Assembly (NCBI GenBank): GCA_900491605.1
Contig: UESW01004556.1
Coordinates: 907,224 to 971,223, forward strand
Direction of reading: 5' to 3'
DNA from: Calamus simplicifolius
Taxonomy: Eukaryota; Streptophyta; Magnoliopsida; Arecales; Arecaceae
DNA: 64,000 bases
A model generated the notes under the pieces. It searched no databases, had not been told where the DNA came from, and worked only from the letters and a program-made list of their open reading frames with translations. Each line of letters begins with the position of its first letter. The first letter of the stretch is position 1. Positions 44,009-54,929 of this stretch are shown here, in pieces. Position numbers and translations under genes: made by a program.

Positions 44009-46325
44009 TGTCACGCCCCAGACCCAAATATCGGGCTAGGGTGACAACCCGCCGCGTGCCGGGCAAACCAAGCCAAATACATCACTCAATACTAAAAATT
44101 TTGGGTTACAAACCCTTATACACCACAATAATAAAGTTTGGGCATCAAGCCCTACACATAAGTAATACTGGGGTTACAACAAATAATTGGTCTTGTTTTA
44201 TTTAATAGAAGATCCATCACCCCACAGTCCATCTTCAATCTCGTGGCTCTGACAAAAACATTGTAAGATTTTTATGAGCTTACACTCAATAAGTAAGCCA
44301 CGTTATACAGTCAAATCATAGCATAGAAATCAATAAGCACATAAATGATTTGCATGCTTAAACATTCCACAAATACTCAAACATGCAATGTAAGTAAACC
44401 CACTGTTTATACTCTCAATGGTAACTATAAATGTGACCCACGGCCCTGCAATATCTCAATAGTGTACCAACAAGCATCCCCCTACTGAAAGGGTCAGATA
44501 CTAGGGTCACGCCATATCATAATCCACCAGAACACATACTCTATATGTGTGATGCCACCTCGAACCAAGCAGAACACATCCTCTAGATGTGTGATGCCAC
44601 CTCATAGAACTCAGAACACATCTTCTAGATGCGTGTGTGGCATAAACAAGCAGAACACATCCTCTAGACGTGTGTGTGGTATGACATGATAAAGGAGAAC
44701 CGCGGCGACACATAATAGCACCTCACATCATGCACAAACATATCAATAACATCTCTATTTGCATAAACAGTGGATTATACTTACTCAACAATTGCATGTA
44801 AGATATCACATCAATGTAATAATAACTGCATCTCTCATGCATAGCATCCACATATGAAATCATAGCACATAAACATCCATGTGTTCATAATATTTATCTG
44901 CTTATAATTTAGCCAATAACAATTCTTCATGTCACAATTCACAATTTAAACATTCATATAATGAATAATTTATTAAATACTGATAACTAGCTTACTTACC
45001 TCAGTACGCAATCCAACAGGTATAAATCAGCTAGTCAGATGTCTGAGCACCTACAGGATCATTTACACAATTAATTTATTAGAATACGAATATTAAAATG
45101 ACCCTTAGAATTTCTACCCAGACTAGTTCACGGGCCCTACTTTGGGTTCGAATATATCCCACTATACACACCCAATTGGGGAAGTAAAAATACCCCATGA
45201 AACTAGAATTTACCCAGATTCTAGCCATATAATTATTTTGCTAATCCCGGCCCGTTATAGGGCCCAAAACTAGCCCAAACTTCCAATACTGCACGGCCCA
45301 AAAGGCCTGAACCGGCCGGCCCAGCCGGCCCATGGCCAACATCCAACCCCCCGCTCCTCTGTTTCGCCCGAAACAAAGGACAGCTTCCGGCCGGCGGCCA
45401 GGGCCGCCGCCGGCCTAATTCCGTCCAGCCCGGCCATCGGAGGCCGGGCCGGAGCCGGCCGTCGCCGCGGCCGGCCTCCTTTCTCCCTCTATCTATCTCA
45501 ATTTCTCTCCTTCTCTCTCTTTCTTTTCGCTGCTCCCGCGTGGAATTCATCGCGCCGGCATCGAATCCGGCTAAATTGGGGCCGGTCCGGCCACCGTTGG
45601 TCAGACCAGAGCCGGCCGCCGCCGCGGCCGGCCTCCCCTCACACCCAAATTCTCTCTCTCTCACTAATTCTTTCTCACGACCCGCGCGGCACAATACTGT
45701 GCCAACAGCACGGCCGGCCACCTTGGCCGGCCGGACCTCCACCGGACGCACGCCCGGCGCCGGTGGAGGCGACAGGCTGGAGCTCAGGCCCGGCGAGGCG
45801 GCGAGCACGCCGCCGGGCCCGAACCAATCAGCGGAAGCCGGGTTCGGCTTCCGCCACCGCACAAGAGAAGGGCCGATTGGCCCTCTCTCTCTTCTCTCTC
45901 TCCACCACCACCCCGCCGGATACCTCCCCCGGTGCCGCGGGGTTGCCGGCCGAAGCTCAGGCCCGGCGAGGCGGCGAGCACACCGCCGGGCCTGAACCAA
46001 GGTTCGGCCGGCCACATTCTCCCATTCTCAATCTCTATCTCTTTGTGTCTCTATCTCTCACGTCTCTCTCTCTCTCTCTCTGGACCAGGGGATTACCTGA
46101 TGGAAACGGACGCCCGGATGATGGAGGGAGTCCCCCTCCATCATATAAATACTCCCCTACGCAACGCTTCAGTCCAGGGACTCAGAAATCCATCAGACAC
46201 GCATAGACTCGGGAATCCAAGCGTCAAATAGGGAACTTAAATGTCGGAATAACACCAGGTGCCAAGTGACCCCAATTAAATACCGATAGTTATCCTCCCC
46301 ACAATTAAATTACCGGGGGTTTACA
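44009..46325 (-). repeat. 3' LTR of the GC-rich LTR element (2317 bp)
   Basis: It pairs with 49309-51677. It holds a four-unit tandem repeat (44526-44690), a strongly GC-rich section (about 45290-46010) with GGCCGGCC words, and a CT run near 46060-46081. Long open frames on both strands in the GC-rich section look like composition artefacts. Confidence 0.93.
44526..44690 (+). repeat. four-unit tandem repeat in LTR
   Basis: Units of about 38-42 bp start CAGAACACATCCTCTAGATG and carry an inverted ACACAT/ATGTGT pair that could form a small stem. The same array is at 49872-50036 in the other LTR. Confidence 0.9.
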
Positions 46326-46329
46326 TTCT

Positions 46330-47300
46330 CCCCTCCTTATAAAAATTTTGGCCTCGAAATTTGATATACATCCAATAGAATACAAATCCAAATTTTCTAT
46401 CTCATAATCAGCTAAATTTCATTCAAAAGTCACCGTCATCGATACATCATTGATCTGTAATAAGATACAAATAATTGTGGATGTTTCTTTTTCATTTTCT
46501 CCTTAGACTCCCAAATAATCTCCCTCTCAGAATAATTACTCCACTGAACTTTGACATAAGGAATACTACACCATCTCAGAACTTAATCCTTGCGGTCCAT
46601 AATGTGCACAAGATGATCTTCGTAAGTCAATTCTTTCTTAATCTAAACTGGTTCAAGTTCTAGCACATAACAGGGTTTAAAATATATCTCCTCAATCATA
46701 AAGGTATGAAACAAATTGAACACCCCAAAGAGTAATGAAGATAGTGCTAAGCTATAAGCCACCTCCTTTATTTTGATCAAAATCACAAATGGCCCAATGT
46801 ATTGTGGCTCAAATCACCTCTAACACAAATCTCATTCACATCGTTGGTTAGTAAAACTTCCAAATGATTTTCAACCTGAAATTTCAAATCTTTCTTTTTG
46901 ACATCAACATAACTTTTCTATTAACTCTGAGTTACATGAAACTGCTTTAATTAACAATACTTTTCATAGTTGCTACACCAGCTCAGTCCAAAATTGTCTC
47001 TCTCTCACCTCATCTCAATATGAAGGGAATCCACACCTTATATCATAGACAATTGAAATGAATCCATTTGAATGTTGGCTTGGTAATCATTAAAATAAGC
47101 AATTTTACTAAGGGTAAGAAGCTATACCAAGCACTTTCTAAATCCATCACACAGGTTCGCAGTACATCATCAAAATCTAATTGGTTCATGCAGATTGTCA
47201 TCTATTTGAGGGTGGAAGGCTGGACAGAAATTCAGCTTAATTCACTAAGCCTTATGAAAACATCATCAAATTAGAAGAGTGAGACAAATGGGTTCAGACT
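46330..47300 (-). pseudogene. decayed Ty3-gypsy integrase C-terminal region
   Basis: Minus-strand text still shows the integrase core end (AFHPQIDDNLHEPI near 47190-47240, from the FHPQTDGQSERT type), VLRTCV, QKSYVDVKKKDLKFQVENH (near 46870-46930) and a late NPVMC-NLNQFRLRKNLT-like stretch near 46640. Stops and shifts are everywhere. The words fit Del/Tekay-type chromovirus integrases. The upstream part of pol is absent. Confidence 0.7.
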
Positions 47301-49308
47301 CAATTTACGCAGTTTACCATTAAACCAAAAACAAATATTAATATTTTATTCGCTAAAATTTCATCCTCGAAATTAAATGTCCACAAATTTTGTACCATTA
47401 AAGATACTCACTAGCAAACTTTTATTTCATTCCCAAGCACCCAAATGACATGTCCAACTTTCAAAATTAATTTAATCTTTCTACAAAATAAAATTGAATT
47501 CCTTAAGAAGTATTTCTTTTGAATTAAATATAAGATAGTTTCCTTCCAATGCTCTCTCAACTCATATATAGTTGAATGTACCACTAATCATTACGACACT
47601 TATTTCAATCATCATAACATACTTGGTTTCACTCTTGAATACTTCAAGCTAACATCAATGAACATTAAGCCAATCATTTAGGATATCTATCATAATTATC
47701 ATAATCAACTAATTTAATTTCTTTGAATAATAGTGCCATCATTAATCATCAATATGATTAATTTATCACCTTCATATTTATCAATAATACCACCATAACC
47801 AATCAATTTCTCTTGAATAGGTTAGTATATCCTCAATAAATAATACAATTTAACTGATTCAAATTCTTGAATCGATTATTTCGTTACCAATGATTATCAA
47901 AATCATCTATAGATTATGCAATGTCTCATGCCATAACATGACCAACTAATTTAAACCCTTCAAATATCTCATAGTGACCTCACTGATCTAGCTCAGATGG
48001 ATACATGACTTATAAGGTCAAACAAGATTGAAAATGCACTTACCATTCGAAAGACATAATTAAAATTATAGTAATCTCTCTATGACTTGAAAGTGATAAT
48101 AGATGTACCCTTAACCATAATCCATAACTGATAATAATCTAAAATAAAATCATCTCCCTCTTATTTTCTTAACAATAATTATGCCACTTATGGATGATTG
48201 ATAATTTATCCATCCTGGAGAAGGATATCTACTTAGGAACTATGAAGAAAGGTACAATAAGTATGCACGATAAATTAATGAATAGATATCTTGATTTAGA
48301 AATCTATTAACAGATGAAAATTCCCACAAAATTCTTTATCAGTGGAGTTTATCTTATTCTCATTCTTGCTAAAATCTTTCACTTTCTACCATCAAAATAT
48401 TTGGCCATTTATAGCCAAAATCAGTTCTAAAGATTAAAAACTTAAACAGTAATTGTCTCAGAATTAAAATTTTTTATAATCTTCCTAAATGATCCACCAT
48501 GATATAATATGCAGTCAACTAATTCATTAACATCTGTATCAACCATCTGCATATCTAGCAAAGTAACAATCAGTTTTGAACATGCAATATCCATAATAAA
48601 AGTTTTCTTAGTAAAATTCACTATATATATTTATCCATCCAGACTCAAATTCAAAAAGTACCCAATTGTAATTGATCAAAAACATATAGTTAACTATTTC
48701 ATTACCGAAATATCATCAATATTAATCATTCATATGACCAGCAGATTAGCTCATAATCTTAAACTTACAATATCAACAATGTAAGTTCTACAAATAAAAT
48801 TCATTTTATCCACATTCAAATTCAGATTTACTAACTCCAAATCCACATATCAACTCAATTGCAATATGAACATAATGATGATATCTTAGTCATATTAGTC
48901 ATCAATTGCAATTTTCCACTATTATATTTATTCCATATATTCATCTATCTTTTATTGCATATCCAATTAAAATTTCATCTCCCATATTATTTAAAGGTGC
49001 TACGAATCATTTCCAACAAGTTTAATGGAGCTAAAACCTCTAGAAGCCCCTTGACCTCCCCACTGATCAAGGTCACCAGCCTGGGAGCTCACATAATATC
49101 ATTGGCTTGCGATGGTTCATTCTCAATTCCTATCAAATTTATAATTCAATTAATATTTTGATAAACTTTAAATTTCAAGCTCCCAAAGCATAGTTCCTGA
49201 AATTCCTTGAAAGTCATAATTGTTTCCATATCATCCTAGTATTTTGCCTAGAGTGTCATCATGCATGTGTCCCTAAGGTCATAACCTAGGCTCTGATGCC
49301 ATAAAAGC
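47301..49308. other. interior of the LTR element without recognised gene
   Basis: AT-rich. No frame I can name is present, apart from the primer-binding site next to 49309. It may be a strongly decayed leader and gag or unrelated filler. Confidence 0.5.
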
Positions 49309-51398
49309 TGTCATGCCCCAGACCCAAATATCGGGCTAGGGTGACAACCCGCCGCGTACCGGGCACGCAAGGCGTCACAAAATTTTCACACTTAACATTA
49401 TTATATATATAACCAAGCCAAATACATCACTCAATACTAAAAATTTTGGGTTACAAACCCTTATACACCACAATAATAAAGTTTGGGCATCAAGCCCTAC
49501 ACATAAGTAATACTGGGATTACAACAAAATAATGGGTCTTGTTTTATTTAATAGGAGATCCATCACCCCACAGTCCATCTTCAATCTCGTGGCTCTGACA
49601 AAAACATTGTAAGATTTTTATGAGCTTACACTCAATAAGTAAGCCACGTTATACAGTCAAATCATAGCATAGAAATCAATAAGCACATAAATGATTTGCA
49701 TGCTCAAACATTCCACAAATACTCAAACATGCAATATAAGTAAACCCACTATTTATACTCTCAATGGTAACTGTAAATGTGACCCACGGCCCTGCAATAT
49801 CTCAATAGTGTACCAACAAGCATCCCCCTACTAAAAGGGTCAGATACTAGGGTCACGCCATATCATAATCCACCAGAACACATACTCTATATGTGTGATG
49901 CCATCTCGAACCAAGCAGAACACATCCTCTAGATGTGTGATGCCACCTCATAGAACTCAGAACACATCCTCTAGATGCGTGTGTGGCATAAACAAGCAGA
50001 ACACATCCTCTAGACGTGTGTGTGGTATGACATGATAAAGGAGAACCGCGGTGACACATAACAGCACCTCATATCATGTACAAACATATCAATAACATCT
50101 CTATTTGCATAAACAGTGGATTATACTTACTCAACAATTGCATGTAAGATATCACATCAATGTAATAATAACTGCATCTCTCATGCATAGCATGCACATA
50201 TGAAATCATAGCACATAAACATCCATGTGTTCATAATATTCATCTGCTTACAATTTAGCCAATAACAATTCTTCATGTCACAATTCATAATTTAAACATT
50301 CATATAATGAATAATTTATTAAATACTGATAACTGGCTTACTTACCTCAATACGCAATCCAACAGGTATAAATCAGCTAGTCAGATGTCTGAGCACCTAC
50401 AGGATCATTTACACAATTAATTTATTAGAATACAAATATTAAAATGACCCTTAGAATTTCTACCTAGACTAGTTTACGGGCCCTAATTTGGGTTCGAATA
50501 TCTCCCACTATACACACCCAATTGGGGAAGTAAAAATACCCCATGAAACTAGAATTTACCCAAATTCTAGCCATATAATTATTTTGCTAATCCCGGCCCG
50601 TTACAGAGCCCAAAAACAGCCCAAACTTCCAATGCTGTACGGCCCAAAAGGCCTGAACCGGCCGGCCTACCCGGCCCATGGCCAACATCCAACCCCCTGC
50701 TCCTCTGTTTCGCCCGAAACAGAGGACAGCTTTCGGCCGGCGGCCAGGGCCATCGCCGGCCTAATTCCGTCCGGCCCGGCCACCGAAGGCCAGGCCGGAG
50801 CCAGCCGCCGCCGCGGCCGGCCTCCTTTCTCCCTCTATCTATCTCAATTTCTCTCCTTCTCTCTCTTTCTCTCCGCTGCTCCCGCGTGGAATTCATCGCG
50901 CCGGCATCGAATCCGACTAAATTGGGGCTGGTCCGGCCGCCGTTGGCCGGACCAGAGCCGGCCGCCGCCGCGGCCGGCCTCCCCTCACACCCAAATTCTC
51001 TCTCTCTCACTAATTCTTTCTCACGACCCACACAGCACAATACTGTGCGACGGCATGGCCGGCCACCTTGGCCGGTCGGACCTCCACCGGATGCACGCCC
51101 GGCGCCGGTGGAGGCGACAGGCTGGAGCTCAGGCCCGGCGGCGGCGAGCACGCCGCCGAGCCCGAACCAATCAGCGGAAGCCCGGCTTCCGCCACCGCGT
51201 GAGAGAAGGGCCGATTGGCCCTCTCTCTCTTCTCTCTCTCCACCACCACCCCGCCGGAGTCCTCCCCTGGTGCCGGCAGGGTCATCGGCTGAAGCTCAGG
51301 CCCGGCGAGGCGGCGAGCATGCTGCCGGGCCTGAACCAAGGTTCGGCCGGCCACATTCTCCCGTTCTCAATCTTTGTCTCTCTATCTCTCTGTCTCTC

Positions 51399-51435
<37 letters not shown>

Positions 51436-51677
51436 ACCAGGGGATTACCTGATGGAAATAGATGCCCGGATGATGGAGGGAGTCCCCCTCCATCATATAA
51501 ATACTCCCCTACGCAACGCTTCAGTCCAGGGACTCGGAAATCCATCAGACACGCATAGACTCGGGAATCCAAGCGTCAAATAGGGAACTTAAATGTTGGA
51601 ATAACACAAGGTGCCAAGTGACCCCAATTAAATACCGAGAGTTATCCTCCCCACAATTAAATTACCGGGGGTTTACA
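49309..51677 (-). repeat. 5' LTR of the GC-rich LTR element (2369 bp)
   Basis: Matches 44009-46325. Relative to it, this copy keeps an extra stretch after GGGCACGCAAGGCG near 49355-49415 and has a longer CT run (51403-51433). Confidence 0.93.
49872..50036 (+). repeat. four-unit tandem repeat in LTR (second copy)
   Basis: The same array as 44526-44690, units starting CAGAACACATCCTCTAGATG, nearly identical. Confidence 0.9.
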
Positions 51678-51682
51678 GTAAT

Positions 51683-52445
51683 CATGTTTAATGAAAATAT
51701 GGATATCTGAAATGATGATTCTGCATGTAGATAGTCAATCAGCGTGAAGCTGCCAGCAGCAACATTTTCAGACAGAAAGAGTTTAATCTTGAGAAACTGG
51801 GGATAGGGGGACTGACTGCTGAGTTCACAGAATTTTTGAAGAGCATTTGTATCTCGAGTTTTTCCTCCACACGTTGTTAATAAGTATGCCTTAATTAAAT
51901 TCTATGCTAGTGTATTTTATATTCTATTTTTTTTCACACAGTATACATGTGTGATATTTTGATGTTAATCTTATGGTTGTGCACTGCAGAATGGGTATTA
52001 AGCATGTCAATGGAATGTTGCTTTATGGTCCTCCTGGAACTAGCAAAACCCTTATGGCACGTCAGATCGGGAAATTATTGAATGGAAGGGAACCGAAGGT
52101 TTAACTCTATTTTTAGACTTTTGTAGCATTCTGTCAAAAGAGCATGTATTTCATTATTAACTACAGACCTGTTCTGTAACATTTAGATTGTTAATGGCCC
52201 TGAAGTGCTAAGCAAATTTGTTGGGGAAACGGAGAAAAATGTGAGAGATTTATTTGCTGATGCTGAGAATGACCAAAGGACTCGAGGTCAACACATACTA
52301 TGATGTGTTATTTGCATGGTACATTTCTAGTATATTCCTGTATTTTATGCTTTCAATTTATTATCAGGTGATCAGAGTGAACTACATGTCATCATTTTTT
52401 ATGAGATCGATGCAATTTGTAAGGTACACATTTAATTACTTTACT
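51683..52445 (+). repeat. right arm of inverted duplication, outer part
   Basis: Reverse complement of 17558-18310. The match includes exons and introns of the NSF-like fragment and ends at the point where copia-1 interrupts the left arm. Confidence 0.9.
51731..52423 (+). pseudogene. NSF: NSF-like (vesicle-fusing ATPase) gene fragment, right copy
   Basis: Exons: 51731-51883 (REAASSNIFRQKEFNLEKLG, IGGLTAEF, then a frameshift before VSRVFPPHVVNK), 51990-52098 (MGIKHVNGMLLYGPPGTSKT, LMARQIGKLLNGREPK), 52187-52286 (IVNGPEVLSKFVGETEKNVR, DLFADAENDQRTR) and 52368-52423 (DQSELHVIIFYEIDAICK). Splice sites are GT/AG, including the donor at 52424 that is lost in the left copy. Walker A has Ser for Gly (GPPGTSKT) and Walker B has Tyr for Asp (YEID), the same two changes as the left copy. 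No later NSF exons (second AAA domain) are recognisable downstream. The protein could not hydrolyse ATP normally. Confidence 0.92.
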
Positions 52446-54925
52446 TTTTCTGTCAAGGCATTTCCTGTTTTCCATGTAGTCAAGGGTACTTATCATGGAT
52501 AAGTTCCAATGTAAATTGTTTTATTGTGTTGCAATAGAATTAATACTTCAATTGCAGTTTTTATTGTTTAGTGGCATTGCTGCACTGCTGCAAGTATGAC
52601 TGCTGTTGATAATATTGGGATGCAATTAATAATATTTTTGACCTTTTGTTCAAGCCTAAATAATACACTTTAATTTGCTGGCAGTTTAACTTCATAGGTA
52701 CTGGGTTCAGTGCTTTCAGATATGTTCTTATTTCTGCTGATGTGTCTAACTTAATGCTGATGGTGACGAAAACTGAAAATTTGGCTGCAGGATGTTATGC
52801 AAGGGTCATGCATCACACTCGAAATATGTATTGGATAATGATATGGTTAAGACAACAATTATGAATTTACATAGCATGTTTCAAAGTGACCAATTGGAAA
52901 GAAACAAAATGAGGTTATATGTCATGGATGATGTTGTATCATATTTAAGTAGAAATATTGGTTCTTACTTATAAATTAAATTGATGGTGGATAGCAGTAA
53001 AGATTGTCAGGGAGGCAAAACTGTACTTGTAAAAAGGATAGGCTATAGGATGATGGCAATTTAACTGGTATTGTGAAAGATATGTTATTAATACCAATGC
53101 AGTATAACTAGAACTAAATGGAAGGTCAGAAAGACTGGTTTTAGGAGATGGACAAGTTAATGGAAGAAATTATGGGAAGATGAATATTTTAGATAAAATT
53201 AGCATGTTAGGAATGATGATAGGGGCTGTGAGAGGGTACACAAGTGGGGAAAAAAATATAAGTTCCGATGAGAGATGCAAGACTTGAGTTAGAACTCTCA
53301 TATGCATACAAAAATAAAAAGAGTATTTAGTGACTTTCAAGGTTGAGTCATGTTGTTATAGTATATATATATTTTTTCTTAGAATGGTTTTCAGAATACT
53401 TTGATGTACTACGAACTTGTACCAGGAGGTTGCAGAATGGCTTGGTCAGTGGTTGATATGCTAGGTTCTTGATGAGGAAGAGTGAAACCAGAACAATCAC
53501 AAATGATGAAGTGGTGAAATTGGGAAGGGGAAACATACATTGATTAGAGATAATTTATTAAATGAGGGAGAGTGGATCTTACAATCTTATCAAATAAAAT
53601 GGTTCTTAGGTGATATTCTAATTCAAGTATGGATGATTAGGAAATCAGAGGGGAGATGATAAGTTGGGTCCACCACAACAGGGAACAATCATAGTACGAC
53701 ACTGAAGACCATGGAAAATAATCATAAATCTTTGACATGGGAGTTTGTTAATAGCTAAAAGCAGGATTCAGTTAAGGTGCAGTTTCCTTTGTTACTGTGT
53801 CAGCCTAAAGTGGATGATACGAATCACTGCAGTCTATCTGAAGATTGGGGCTAATAAAGTTCTCATGCATTCTGATGCACTCTACTAGTATTTTATTTGG
53901 AAATAGATTTCTATGACAGTGAATGCATGAGTAATGGTAAAGAAGGTCCTCATTACTTTCTAAATAGACTACCAAAATGACAGTTTACAGTCGAGATGCT
54001 GACTATCAGTTGCCATCCTGGATTGAATCCAAACTCAGTCTTTGCTTCAGCTCAAGCTAATATGGTGTGTGGTCTAGTTGAGTTGGTTCTGAGTCCTATT
54101 ATGTCATCTTTATTCTGTTTTGAATTCATCTTATTGCCTTGTTCTATCCTCATCTGTCTGGGCATCAAGCAACAAGGTTATGACAATGCACCACCGACCG
54201 AAATATGAAATCTTTATTTAGATATAAATTTTTCTCAAGTAATCCAGTGTACTAGACAGACTTCAGGTTGATGAGGAATCTTTCCATATATTGGATGATT
54301 AAATCAGCTTGGAATTATTGTTCCTCTTGATCTTCCTTTCTCCACCATACTATCTGAAGACTGGTATTTATCCCTTAGAGGATGTTATTTTGGTTTTTGA
54401 TCTCAGAGAGTGTCAGTGGTTGTCAAGGACTGAAAAAGTGTTAAAGAACTAAAAAAGTGCGATCCATATCTTTAGTTCCATATGTACATATACTTCACTA
54501 ATGCATTCTCTCTCATAGATTTGAATAGGAGATCTCATACATCTCAATTTATTACATGGATTCCTTGCCTTGCACAGCTCATAACTAATTGATCCTCAAT
54601 ATATGTGAAACTGAGCATCTCTGATGAACTATAGGCATTGATTGCTGCTTTTAGGTACAAATAAATGCACCTTCCTATAAAATCTTAAGCTTTATTCAGA
54701 TCAACCGAAGATCTAAAATTATATGATATTTCTTACTATTACATGGTTACAGGGGATCCTTTGGTGGGTAAAAGACCAGGAGCAAGGGGGCCTAAAGCTT
54801 TACACTCATGAATTATCTTTGGACCACTTGGAGGTGCAAGGGAGGTGCATTAAAGGTTCTCTTCGGGGCATGGTGGAAGCTTGAGTACGACAAGCAGCTT
54901 CCAAAAGAAATTGCGAGGACCATAT
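52446..54925. other. stretch without recognised gene
   Basis: It follows the last NSF-like exon. It contains a 60-codon frame at 52792-52974 preceded by CTGCAG (GHASHSKYVLDNDMVKTTIM) that I cannot assign. The next expected NSF exon is not visible. The rest looks intronic or intergenic. Confidence 0.5.
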
Positions 54926-54929
54926 CCAG

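Larger units (their letters stand above)
44009..51677 (-). mobile_element. non-autonomous gypsy-derived LTR element with long GC-rich LTRs
   Basis: LTRs are at 44009-46325 and 49309-51677, with perfect target duplication GTAAT (44004-44008 and 51678-51682). Ends are TGTCACGCCCC and GGGTTTACA. On the minus strand a primer-binding site (TGGCATCAGAGCCTAGG, about 49287-49303) and a polypurine tract (AAGGAGGGGAGAA, about 46326-46338) show leftward transcription. The 3-kb interior holds only a decayed integrase remnant; I see no gag, protease or RT. It splits the right arm of the inverted duplication. Confidence 0.92.

Noticed and set aside
45233..46015. A 260-codon minus-strand frame in the first GC-rich LTR
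   Set aside because: The same composition effect as in the other LTR. The residues are mostly Gly, Pro, Arg and Ala with no domain words, and the two LTR copies differ by shifts.
50488..51558. A 356-codon open frame, with long antisense frames, in the GC-rich LTR
   Set aside because: It lies wholly inside an LTR, its partner LTR breaks it up (45540-46206), and frames are long on both strands. This is expected from GC-rich, stop-poor sequence, not from a gene.
52792..52974. A 60-codon frame after the right NSF copy
   Set aside because: It does not match the next expected NSF exon and has no recognised domain. A CTGCAG acceptor just before it is suggestive but not enough to call an exon.
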